Source: Dyadobacter chenwenxiniae
Lineage (GTDB): Bacteria > Bacteroidota > Bacteroidia > Cytophagales > Spirosomataceae
Length of the DNA: 64,000 nucleotides
Reading direction: 5' to 3'
Assembly: GCF_022869785.1 (NCBI RefSeq)
Contig: NZ_CP094997.1
Location: 2,914,001 to 2,978,000, forward strand
The position numbers and the translations under genes are program-made. Under the pieces are notes generated by a model. That model saw nothing but the letters and a program-made list of their open reading frames with translations, searched no databases and was not told the origin of the DNA. Position 1 is the stretch's first letter. The number at the start of each line of letters is the position of its first letter. Below, in pieces: positions 9,701-16,540 of this stretch.

Positions 9701-10197
9701 TCAAATACAAAAACTTCTCGCTGAACATTCTCGTGGATGGTAAATTCGGAAGCGTGGTTTACTCGAACATGTATCAGTATGCCTATCGTTTTGGTTTGCC
9801 AAAAGAAACCCTTCCAGGTCGTGAAACAGGTGTGACTGTAACGGGCGTAACGCCTGAGGGTGCTCCTTTTACCAAAACTTGGGAGAAAAAAGATGTGGAT
9901 ACTTACTATGACAATGATAAGAACTACACGGGCATTTTCACTTTCAACAACGACTTCATCAAGCTGCGTCAGGTGATTTTGAGCTACAACCTCAATGTAA
10001 GCAAGATGTCGTTCCTGAAACTGCAGGCTGCTTCCGTATCCCTTGTAGGCCGTAACCTGCTGCTGCTTTACAAAGATAAGCGCAACAACTATTTCGATCC
10101 TGAATCGAGCTATACGAATGGCAATGCGCAAGGTTTGGAGGCATTCGGGGTTCCAAGAACGAGAAGTCTGGGTGCGAACCTTACAGTGAAGTTTTAA
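6730..10197 (+). CDS. SusC/RagA-family TonB-dependent outer-membrane transporter with STN domain
   Basis: About 1155 residues. Order: signal peptide (TLYQAILAIVVSTFVHAN), STN/secretin signalling domain (about residues 45-110), carboxypeptidase-like beta-sandwich (VTGVVTDETGAGLPGVSVLVKG, about 140-215), TonB plug (LNEVVVTALG, then GGSSRIIIRGNGSL and PLYVINGMPMDNS), and a long beta-barrel ending in aromatic residues (ANLTVKF). The STN domain fits control by the upstream FecR and ECF sigma. It imports a ligand captured by the SusD lipoprotein. Starts at 6682 (TTG), 6730 and 6763 are all possible; 6730 was chosen as the first ATG that keeps a positively charged signal-peptide start. Confidence 0.92.
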   Translation: MPNFNPTKIKIMSKTVQVHHALQKIMRITLYQAILAIVVSTFVHANDVRGQRVLEQKVTLRLANAEIDKALERIENVTKVKFMYNPQIFNNQKYTFKFQDEALSEVLGKILAPHKVTYEVVQDRIILKRETGAPETGSSSKEAPKRNVTGVVTDETGAGLPGVSVLVKGTQRGTSSDASGNYSMEIPDGEVASAVLIFSFVGYTSQEVPVGTQSTISVKLEPEAKALNEVVVTALGISKEKKALAYAVTEVKGSEFTQARENNVANALTGKIAGVNATGMSTGPGGSSRIIIRGNGSLSGNNQPLYVINGMPMDNSVPGGGNASDGNGNNTDRGDGIGGINPDDIESISVLKGGPAAALYGARAGNGVILITTKKGRAQKGIGVEFNSNFTTENLSIIPDWQYEYGQGVDGVKPLTQTQAKSSGRLSYGARMDGTDVIQFDGQMRPYSPQKDNLKNFYRTGTNYINSIAFMGGNEKINFRFGLNNTKSNSIVPNSDFTRRIANLNVNAFLGKKLSIETVVQYNIEDGHNRPKVGYADYNPHWATHLIANTVDIRSLSPGYDAVTGKEVEWNPVPAAPNPYFVINKFKNDDRKNRFLGQANIRYDILDNLFIKGSVSQDYYNFKYEFVVPNNNAYEPLGKYESNSTTSSETNGMLTLNYNKEFENISFSALLGGNTQRNIYDEMAYRGAEFTIPNFYSFTNLATTTTTPKYLKSGINSVFASVDLGYKGLAYLTMSGRQDWFSVLNKSNNSIFYPAIGGTVILSEAIDMPAAISFAKLRASWAQVGAVNVDPYKIYQSYQMAQGGHNGRPVQQLASALVPNPDLRPLTSTTYEAGLEARFLNNRLGLDLTFYNRKTTNDIVQSNIAASSGYTQALLNVGELSNKGVELLLTATPLRKNNFTWDISYNMAYNQSKIIKLADNLKTLSIGAGVGGGMIQNVVGGSYGEVWGYNKKTDGNGNVVFNTASGYAVRGDLQKLGNGIPPLTMGITNNFKYKNFSLNILVDGKFGSVVYSNMYQYAYRFGLPKETLPGRETGVTVTGVTPEGAPFTKTWEKKDVDTYYDNDKNYTGIFTFNNDFIKLRQVILSYNLNVSKMSFLKLQAASVSLVGRNLLLLYKDKRNNYFDPESSYTNGNAQGLEAFGVPRTRSLGANLTVKF

Positions 10198-10220
10198 TCA
10201 TTCAAAAGATTTTAGTGGAT

Positions 10221-11780
10221 ATGAAAAATTTATTTAAGATACTATATCTGGCTCCGGCCATGTTTATTGCCTCCTGCGACAATGGGTTTGAAGAGATGAA
10301 CGTGAACCCTAATGCGTCCACGGAAGTTGTCCCGGGCTTTCTCTTCACCAGGGCACAGCTGGTGACAGTAAGCACAAACTTTACAGGCGCAGCTTACCTG
10401 ACCATTGGAGGATCTATGCAGCATTTTGCGACTTATAAAGAAGTGCCTGCGGCGGGTGACAAATATTTCAGTTTCACTTACAGCCAGGGCAGCTGGAACC
10501 TTTACGGAGGTAATCCGGTGACCGAGGGAGCGGTGATCGACATTGCGCAGGTGATTGAAGCGGTTTCCGAAAATCCAGCTGACATTAACAAGCTATCCGT
10601 TGCCCGCATTTGGAAAGCGTATTTGTTTCACCGTCTGACCGATTTGTATGGTGACATTCCCTATTTCGATGCAGGAAAAGCACTTTCAAGCCAAAACTTT
10701 ACGCCGAAATACGATACGCAACAGGCTATCTATGCCGATTTGCTGAAAGAATTGGAAGAGTCGGTTAATGCATTTGACGCGGCACAACCCACATTTGGAA
10801 CAGCCGACCTGGTTTACGGCGGCGACATTACAAAGTGGAAAAAGTTTGCGTATTCGTTAATGCTGCGCTTAGGCATGCGCCTGACCGAAGTGGATGCTGC
10901 CTCAGCTGAAACCTGGGTAAAAAAGGCCATCGCTGGCGGCGTGATCATAACAGATGCGGACATAGCGACGATCGCTTATGTCGACGGTTCCATTACAGCG
11001 AGCAGAAACTTTATTTCATCAGGCTTAATGTCAACAGATTACGTTTCCCCGGGTGGAGACAATGTGGAAGGTGGAAAGCTAGCCAAAACATTGGTTGATC
11101 ATTTGAAAACAACGAAAGATCCGCGCTTGAATGTAATTTCTGTGGTTTGGACAAAAGCTTCGGCAACAGCTCCTTATGTGGCTGATACAGCAACTGCTTT
11201 ACAAAAAGGAATGCCTAATGCCGCTTTCAACTCGCTGCCGGCAGATTTTGATTCATATTCGGAACCGAATCCGAACACGATATTGAAATACAATGCACCA
11301 TTACTGGTCTTCACCCCTGCGGAAGTGCATTTGCTGCTTGCTGAGGCGGGTTTGAGAGGCTGGTATGCAGCAACGACACCTGCTGCTGAATACGAAAGTG
11401 CAGTGGTTTCGGGTATGAAACAATGGGCAGCATTTGGTGCGGGAGGAGTAATTTCCGATGCGAAAATCGCGGCTTACCTGAAAGCGAATCCATTTAAAGC
11501 AACCGGAACACTGGCTGAAAAAATGGAGCAGATCGGCACGCAGAAATGGGTGGCGCTGTTTTTGGAAGATGAGTATGAAATCTGGTCCAACTGGAGACGC
11601 ACCGGATATCCTAAGCTGACGCCAACAAACTATCCTGGTAACCTCACAGGCGGAAAAATCCCAACACGATTTGTAATTCCTGACTCGGAAGAGCAGTATA
11701 ATCAAGCTAATTTTTACGAAGCAAGAACCCGACAAGGCGGCACCAATACGCTTTCGAGCACTGTTTGGTGGGATAAATAG
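10221..11780 (+). CDS. SusD/RagB-like nutrient-binding outer-membrane lipoprotein
   Basis: About 519 residues with a lipoprotein signal peptide (lipobox IASC, Cys near residue 18). Features typical of the SusD-like_2 group are ARIWKAYLFHRLTDLYGDIPYFDAG, a TPR-like helical body, and LLLAEAGLRGWY near the C-terminal third. It starts 23 bases after susC and forms a susCD pair, acting as the surface lid that binds the ligand of the SusC channel. Nothing here defines the ligand; no glycosidase lies in the same operon. Confidence 0.92.
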   Translation: MKNLFKILYLAPAMFIASCDNGFEEMNVNPNASTEVVPGFLFTRAQLVTVSTNFTGAAYLTIGGSMQHFATYKEVPAAGDKYFSFTYSQGSWNLYGGNPVTEGAVIDIAQVIEAVSENPADINKLSVARIWKAYLFHRLTDLYGDIPYFDAGKALSSQNFTPKYDTQQAIYADLLKELEESVNAFDAAQPTFGTADLVYGGDITKWKKFAYSLMLRLGMRLTEVDAASAETWVKKAIAGGVIITDADIATIAYVDGSITASRNFISSGLMSTDYVSPGGDNVEGGKLAKTLVDHLKTTKDPRLNVISVVWTKASATAPYVADTATALQKGMPNAAFNSLPADFDSYSEPNPNTILKYNAPLLVFTPAEVHLLLAEAGLRGWYAATTPAAEYESAVVSGMKQWAAFGAGGVISDAKIAAYLKANPFKATGTLAEKMEQIGTQKWVALFLEDEYEIWSNWRRTGYPKLTPTNYPGNLTGGKIPTRFVIPDSEEQYNQANFYEARTRQGGTNTLSSTVWWDK

Positions 11781-11810
11781 TATTTGCTATTGGCGTTTAT
11801 ATTTGCTACT

Positions 11811-11843
11811 AGACTTGCTAAGTCTTAAAGACTTAGCAAGTCT
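11811..11843. repeat. palindromic repeat, copy 1
   Basis: AGACTTGCTAAGTCTT (11811-11826) and its exact reverse complement (11828-11843) are separated by one A. The same 16-nt arms occur at 15446-15477 with no spacer. It lies 30 bases after the susD stop, before the amidohydrolase gene. A hairpin is certain to be possible; its role as terminator, processing site or mobile palindrome is not known. Confidence 0.85.
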
Positions 11844-11856
11844 TAACGCCCAATTG

Positions 11857-11897
11857 TCAGACTTCCAGGCCATAAACCCGGGAAGTCTGATTTTATT
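11857..11897 (+). terminator. terminator after susD
   Basis: A 10-bp perfect stem (TCAGACTTCC at 11857-11866 with 11881-11890) is followed by TTTTATT. The position after susD and before the amidohydrolase gene suggests that susCD and the amidohydrolase-RraA-symporter genes are at least partly separate units. Confidence 0.65.
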
Positions 11898-11994
11898 CAT
11901 ATTTGGCCCTCTAATTTTAAACACGCAACCAGCATTAAAAACCCGCCCCGAATTCCTTTGATTATTAATGCCCATATTCCTAAAACCTGAAATC

Positions 11995-13269
11995 ATGACT
12001 AATAAATTACGCTTAACCTGTTTTGCGCTGCTATTTGCATGCGCAGCCGTCAAAGCCCAGCAATACTCCGTCGTAATCAAAGGCGGCCACGTCATCGACC
12101 CCAAAAACAACGTGAACGGGATTATGGACGTTGCCCTGAAAGGCGACACCGTCATGCTCGTCGCCAAAAACATTGACGCCAAAGAAGGCAAGCAGGTTGT
12201 CCATGCCAAAGGCTTGTTCGTGACGCCCGGACTGATCGACATGCATTCCCACAATTTTTACGGCACCAAAATGGACCAGACTTACAGCAATGGTCCCAAT
12301 GCGCTTCCGCCAGACGGTTTCACTTTCCGCACCGGCGTTACCACGGTTGTGGATGCAGGCTGCGCCGGTTGGAAGTCTTTCCCCGATTTCAAAAAACAAA
12401 CCATTGACATATCCAAAACCCGCGTGCTCGCATTCCTGAACATTGTAGGAGAAGGCATGCGCGGCGGCACTTACGAGCAGAATGTGGACGATATGGACGC
12501 GGCCGCAACGGCGAAAGTGGTGAAGGAAAATCCGGATTACATCGTCGGCATTAAACTGGCACACTACAATGGCTACAACTGGACGCCAACGGAGCGCGCT
12601 GTAGAAGCTGGGAAACTGGCTAATGTGCCTGTTATGGTGGATTTTGGCGGAAGCAAGCCGGTTTTGCCTATTGAGGAACTATTCATGAAGCGTTTACGCC
12701 CTGGCGACATTTTCACGCATTGCTTCGGCCAGCTAAGCAGCAGGGAGCCGATCCTAGACGTTGCAACAGGCAAGATCAAGCCGTTTGTGTACGAAGCGCG
12801 CAAGAAAGGGATCATTTTTGATGTAGGCTACGGCGGCATCAGCTTCGCGTTTTCACAAGCTATTCCGGCCGTTAAAAGCGGCTTTTATCCCAACACCATA
12901 AGCACGGACATTCACACAGGCAGCATGAACAACGCCATGAAAGATATGCTAAATGTTATGTCCAAATTCCTCGCAATGGGCATGGACCTTCCGGCTGTGA
13001 TCAAAGCCAGCACCTGGGCTCCGGCGCAGGCTATTCACCGGGAAGAGCTTGGTAACCTGTCGGTCGGCGCGCGTGCAGACGTGACCGTTTTAAGGGTTTT
13101 GGATGGTAAATTTCAGCTGAATGACACGGGAACATTTGGGTTCTGGGATTACACCGGGACGAAGATTCAGGGTAAACAAAAGCTGGAAGCTGAGGTGACA
13201 ATCCGTGCAGGAAAAGTCGTTTATGACCTCAACGGACTCACAGAACCGCTTGTGCTTACCAAAAGATAA
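11995..13269 (+). CDS. exported amidohydrolase/deacetylase-family metallohydrolase
   Basis: About 424 residues with a Sec signal peptide (CFALLFACAAVKAQQ). The body is an amidohydrolase-superfamily TIM barrel resembling the dihydroorotase-like EF_0837/AHA_3915 group: metal motif HSH (GLIDMHSHNFYG), a probable carboxylated lysine in VGIKLAHYNG, a metal-ligand histidine in FTHCFG, and the catalytic aspartate in STDIHTGS. Such enzymes hydrolyse cyclic amides or N-acyl amino-acid derivatives. The next genes are an exported RraA-family protein and a sodium symporter, so it probably opens or deacylates a substrate in the periplasm. ATG 11995 was chosen over 11968 because it starts the signal peptide. 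The substrate is unknown. Confidence 0.85.
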   Translation: MTNKLRLTCFALLFACAAVKAQQYSVVIKGGHVIDPKNNVNGIMDVALKGDTVMLVAKNIDAKEGKQVVHAKGLFVTPGLIDMHSHNFYGTKMDQTYSNGPNALPPDGFTFRTGVTTVVDAGCAGWKSFPDFKKQTIDISKTRVLAFLNIVGEGMRGGTYEQNVDDMDAAATAKVVKENPDYIVGIKLAHYNGYNWTPTERAVEAGKLANVPVMVDFGGSKPVLPIEELFMKRLRPGDIFTHCFGQLSSREPILDVATGKIKPFVYEARKKGIIFDVGYGGISFAFSQAIPAVKSGFYPNTISTDIHTGSMNNAMKDMLNVMSKFLAMGMDLPAVIKASTWAPAQAIHREELGNLSVGARADVTVLRVLDGKFQLNDTGTFGFWDYTGTKIQGKQKLEAEVTIRAGKVVYDLNGLTEPLVLTKR

Positions 13270-13334
13270 TTTGAATGATAAACCATTCGATGCATCTTTA
13301 ACCTACTAATTTGCCGCAATTTTACATTTCAATT

Positions 13335-14267
13335 ATGAGAGTACATTTTTTTGGATTAATAGCCCTTTTAGCCCTCAATTTTAACGGCCTGCAATCGAGC
13401 CAGGCGCAAATGATGCCCAAGGAAGAGTTGATCTTCCTCACCTCCGAATGGAAAGGCGAACGTTTTCCTGACGGCCGCCCGAAAGTGCCCGACGAGCTCA
13501 TCGCCCGCGCCAAAAATATCTCCATCGAAGAAGCCTGGGTTGTGCTTCAAAATGAAGGATATAACTGCCAGTTCGACGGAAACTGGAAGATTTTAAAAGA
13601 TGACATTGTCATTACTGGCCGCGCATTGACAGCCCAATTTATGCCTTCCCGCCCGGACGTTGAAAAGCTTGTAAAGGACCGCGGCAACAAGAATGGAATG
13701 TTAGGAAACACCAATTCCTGGCCTATCGACAAGCTTTCCAAAGGTGACGTTTATGTGGCAGACGGTTTTGGAAAAATCGCCAGCGGAACATTGATCGGCG
13801 ACAATTTGGGAACCTCCATTTTCACCAAATCAGGCAATGGCGTGGTTTTCGACGCTTCCGTTCGCGACCTCGAAGGACTTTCCAAAATTCAAGGTTTCAA
13901 TGCTTTTGTCAGAGATTTTGACCCGTCCTTTCTGAAAGACGTTTTCCTGACCGGCATCAACACGCCCATTCGCATTGGCCGCGCCATTGTGCTTCCGGGC
14001 GATGTGGTTTTGGCTAAAAAAGAAGGCGTGATTTTCATTCCCGCGCACATGGCCGAAAAAGTGATCCTAACCGCCGAATTCCTTACATTAAGGGACAAAT
14101 TCGCGCTTCAAATGCTCCGTGAAGGCAAATTCACCCCAGGCCAGATCGACAACCAATGGACCGACCAGCTCAAAGAAGCCTTTCTGAAATGGCTCGACGG
14201 TAACCCGAAAGAAATCCCAATGAAACGCGCCGAGCTGGATGAATACATGAAAAAAAGAACCTGGTAA
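13335..14267 (+). CDS. exported RraA-family (HMG/CHA aldolase-like) protein
   Basis: About 310 residues with a Sec signal peptide ending near QSSQAQ. The core (about residues 85-240) is RraA-like: GDVYVADGFGKIASGTLIGDN, then GNGVVFDASVRD. The D-X20-R-D metal and substrate motif of 4-hydroxy-4-methyl-2-oxoglutarate/oxaloacetate aldolases is exactly conserved (from the Asp of IGDN to the RD of SVRD). A longer N-terminal region and a charged C-terminal tail make it larger than cytosolic RraA (about 160-240 residues). A signal peptide on this family is notable. ATG 13335 is preferred to TTG 13311. It is probably an aldolase or decarboxylase for the product of the neighbouring amidohydrolase (inference). 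Confidence 0.8.
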   Translation: MRVHFFGLIALLALNFNGLQSSQAQMMPKEELIFLTSEWKGERFPDGRPKVPDELIARAKNISIEEAWVVLQNEGYNCQFDGNWKILKDDIVITGRALTAQFMPSRPDVEKLVKDRGNKNGMLGNTNSWPIDKLSKGDVYVADGFGKIASGTLIGDNLGTSIFTKSGNGVVFDASVRDLEGLSKIQGFNAFVRDFDPSFLKDVFLTGINTPIRIGRAIVLPGDVVLAKKEGVIFIPAHMAEKVILTAEFLTLRDKFALQMLREGKFTPGQIDNQWTDQLKEAFLKWLDGNPKEIPMKRAELDEYMKKRTW

Positions 14268-14330
14268 CCTCTTTTGGAAGTGCCAGGGCACTTTGCGCTC
14301 TCTTTTCAATAGCATTATAACCACAATTAT

Positions 14331-15437
14331 ATGAATGTTTACAAGCTACTCGCTGGTGTCGCAGGTTTGTGTCTTCTCGTTGCGCTTTTCCTCGCATTCT
14401 CCGGAAACCTGCCGCAAGCCGGTCCCTTCTTTATTGCATTTTTTCTCGCCCTGGCCGTCAGTTTCAGGGGTTTTGAAAAGCTGAAAGGCTTTACTTATAC
14501 AACCGTCATTTTTGCCGCAGTAACCACTGCACTTTACTTTCCGCAGCATTTCCAGACAGTAAACGGCTTTAAACTAGCCGCACTGATCACCCCACTGATC
14601 CAGATTATCATGTTCGGCATGGGAACTTCCATGAGCTTCGGCGATTTTGTAGGTGTTGTAAAAATGCCAAAAGGCGTGTTAATCGGCGTAGTAAGCCATT
14701 TTATTATTATGCCAACGATTGGTTTTACATTGGCAAACCTAAGCGGCTTCCCACCCGAAATCGCAGCCGGGATTATCCTCATAGGCTGCTCCCCAAACGG
14801 AATGGCTTCGAATGTAATTTCTTATCTGGCCAAAGCAAATCTCGCATTGTCGATTACTATCACCGCCATTTCTACAATGCTTGCTCCTATCGTAACACCG
14901 TTGCTAATGAGCGCGTTAGCAGGAGCTTTTGTTCAAATTGACACCTTGCATATGATGTGGGACATTATCAAAATGGTGATTATTCCAATCGGCGCAGGAC
15001 TGTTATTCAATAAATTTTTCAGCGGCAAAGCGAAATGGCTGGACGACGCCATGCCAATCGTTTCCATGGCCGGAATCGCATTCATCATTGTCATCATCAC
15101 CGCCGCCGGCCGCGATAGCCTCCTCACAATCGGACCGACATTGCTCCTACTTGTGCTTATTCACAACTTGTCCGGTTACACGCTGGGTTACTGGTCAGGG
15201 CGCTTGTTTAAAATGAGCGAAAGAGACTGCCGCACCATCGCCATAGAAGTAGGCATGCAAAATGGAGGCCTCGCCTCAGGCATCGCAAAAGAAATGGGGA
15301 AAATGGCCACCGTCGGCCTCGCACCGGCCATTTTCGGTCCCTTAATGAACATTACCGGCTCCATATTAGCATCCTGGTGGCAAGGTAAACCGACCGGGGA
15401 CGAGGAGACTTATGTGGAGACTGGAAGGGCGCATTGA
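14331..15437 (+). CDS. bile acid:sodium symporter-family (BASS) transporter
   Basis: A 368-residue membrane protein with about ten hydrophobic segments. Family motifs include FGMGTSMSFGDFVGV, SHFIIMPTIGFTLA, IILIGCSPNGMASNVISYLAKAN (the conserved crossover region) and TIAIEVGMQNGGLASGIA. BASS proteins move organic anions (bile acids, pyruvate, pantoate and similar carboxylates) with sodium. It follows the RraA-like gene by 63 bases, so it likely imports the carboxylate made by the periplasmic enzymes. A palindrome begins 9 bases after its stop. Confidence 0.88.
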   Translation: MNVYKLLAGVAGLCLLVALFLAFSGNLPQAGPFFIAFFLALAVSFRGFEKLKGFTYTTVIFAAVTTALYFPQHFQTVNGFKLAALITPLIQIIMFGMGTSMSFGDFVGVVKMPKGVLIGVVSHFIIMPTIGFTLANLSGFPPEIAAGIILIGCSPNGMASNVISYLAKANLALSITITAISTMLAPIVTPLLMSALAGAFVQIDTLHMMWDIIKMVIIPIGAGLLFNKFFSGKAKWLDDAMPIVSMAGIAFIIVIITAAGRDSLLTIGPTLLLLVLIHNLSGYTLGYWSGRLFKMSERDCRTIAIEVGMQNGGLASGIAKEMGKMATVGLAPAIFGPLMNITGSILASWWQGKPTGDEETYVETGRAH

Positions 15438-15445
15438 AAAAAGCT

Positions 15446-15477
15446 AGACTTGCTAAGTCTTAAGACTTAGCAAGTCT
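15446..15477. repeat. palindromic repeat, copy 2
   Basis: A perfect 32-bp palindrome with the same 16-nt arms as 11811-11843. It sits between the convergent symporter and GNAT genes, where it could act as a two-way terminator. Together the two copies bracket the amidohydrolase, RraA and symporter genes exactly. Confidence 0.88.
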
Positions 15478-15483
15478 CTAGTC

Positions 15484-15990
15484 TCAATCCTCCTCCAACA
15501 ACAACTGCATAAAAACCAGATCGAGCCACTGGTCAAATTTATAGCCCACCTCCTTCAAATATCCTTTCTCTACAAAACCATATTTCTTGTGAAATTCGAT
15601 GCTGCCACGGTTGGTTGCGTCGATACCGGCGATCATGCTGTGGAGGCCGGATTCTCTTGCACGCTGGATCAGACTGCCTAAAAGTTTCCCTCCTACGCCC
15701 AGCCCTCTCGATTTTTCGTCCAGATAAATGGAATGCTCGACACTAAATTTGTAGCCGATTTTGGGACGGAAGATGTTATAGGAACCATAACCAATCACTT
15801 TCCCTTCCCTTTCCGCAACAATGACAGGCATACCATCATTGAACATTTTTTCAAACCATTCCTTCTGCTCTTCCAAACTCCGCGGCTCGTAATCGTAAAT
15901 GGCGGTGGTATTTAAAATGGCGTGGTTAATAATTTCTAACAAGGAAGGCAAATCCTTAGGAGCAGCGCTTCTGATAATAAGATCCATCAA
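15484..15990 (-). CDS. GNAT N-acetyltransferase (phosphinothricin/methionine-sulfoximine type)
   Basis: A 168-residue single-domain GNAT. It shows IRSAAPKDLPSLLEIINHAI, the dimer-loop pattern TTAIYDYEPRSLEEQKEWF typical of the Pat/MddA (YncA) group, the acetyl-CoA loop RGLGVGGKLLGSLI, and AGIDATNRGSIEFHKKYGFVEKGYLKEVGYKFDQWLDLVFMQ near the C-terminus. Members acetylate the amino group of phosphinothricin or methionine sulfoximine/sulfone. The exact substrate cannot be read here. It is divergent from the thiamine operon. Confidence 0.85.
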   Translation of the reverse strand: MMDLIIRSAAPKDLPSLLEIINHAILNTTAIYDYEPRSLEEQKEWFEKMFNDGMPVIVAEREGKVIGYGSYNIFRPKIGYKFSVEHSIYLDEKSRGLGVGGKLLGSLIQRARESGLHSMIAGIDATNRGSIEFHKKYGFVEKGYLKEVGYKFDQWLDLVFMQLLLEED

Positions 15991-16099
15991 AATAACGTAG
16001 GTTCGATATAATTGGTAATATGAGCTTAAAGTTAGCCGATAATTCTTAAAATAAAAGTGCTTCCAATTCTGGAATCAGCACTGTTTTCTTTGGTTTATT

Positions 16100-16130
16100 T
16101 TTGATAATACATTTTTTGGAATAGCTTTGC
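16100..16130 (+). promoter_or_regulatory. promoter of the thiamine operon
   Basis: TTTG (16100-16103), 18 bases, then TAGCTTTGC (16122-16130) matches the Bacteroidota consensus TTTG/TAnnTTTG. The expected transcript start, a few bases after 16130, coincides with the 5' edge of the TPP aptamer (16135), which supports both calls. Confidence 0.7.
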
Positions 16131-16134
16131 CTAA

Positions 16135-16213
16135 ACTTTAGGGGTGTCCCGATATGCGGACTGAGATAATACCCTTTGAACCTGATGCAGTTAGTACTGC
16201 CGAAGGGAAAAGT
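16135..16213 (+). ncRNA. TPP riboswitch (THI element)
   Basis: The conserved THI-box blocks occur in order: AGGGGTG, CTGAGAT, ACCCTTTGAACCTGAT, TTAGTACTGCCG and AAGGGAA, with a closing P1 stem ACTTT (16135-16139) and AAAGT (16209-16213). A 7-bp hairpin (16216-16222 with 16230-16236) follows immediately and may be the expression platform; it lacks a U-tract, so control of translation of thiS is as likely as termination. By family it binds thiamine pyrophosphate and lowers expression of the operon when TPP is plentiful. Confidence 0.93.
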
Positions 16214-16294
16214 AAGAGATACTGCTATTGTATCTCAATGTATCTTTCCAAAAAAGGTCCATTCCTGAAGTTTTTCTCAAAAACACAATTCAGA

Positions 16295-16498
16295 ATGGAA
16301 ATTATCGTCAACGGTCAATCACGTGAATTTGCTGAACCGCTCTCGGTCCAGCAACTACTTTCTGCTCTTTTTCCTGATCAAATCAAAGGGGTCGCAGTCG
16401 CTGTAAACCAGTCTGTTATTCCGAAAATGGCATGGGCCGGTCACGCATTGCAGCCGTATGACCGCGTGATGCTGATCACCGCTACCCAAGGCGGCTAG
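16295..16498 (+). CDS. thiS: sulfur carrier protein ThiS
   Basis: A 67-residue ubiquitin-fold protein starting MEIIVNGQSREF and ending in the diagnostic ATQGG, whose terminal Gly-Gly is adenylated by ThiF and becomes a thiocarboxylate, the sulfur donor for the thiazole ring. ATG 16295 is used; the frame stays open upstream through the riboswitch (from 16154), which is not coding. First gene of the operon. Confidence 0.92.
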   Translation: MEIIVNGQSREFAEPLSVQQLLSALFPDQIKGVAVAVNQSVIPKMAWAGHALQPYDRVMLITATQGG

Positions 16499-16540
16499 CC
16501 TCCATTCTTCCCCATTTGTTTATCCTTAATCCAACATTTT

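Noticed and set aside
16154..16294. Upstream extension of thiS
   Set aside because: This part of the frame runs through the TPP aptamer and hairpin; ThiS begins at 16295.
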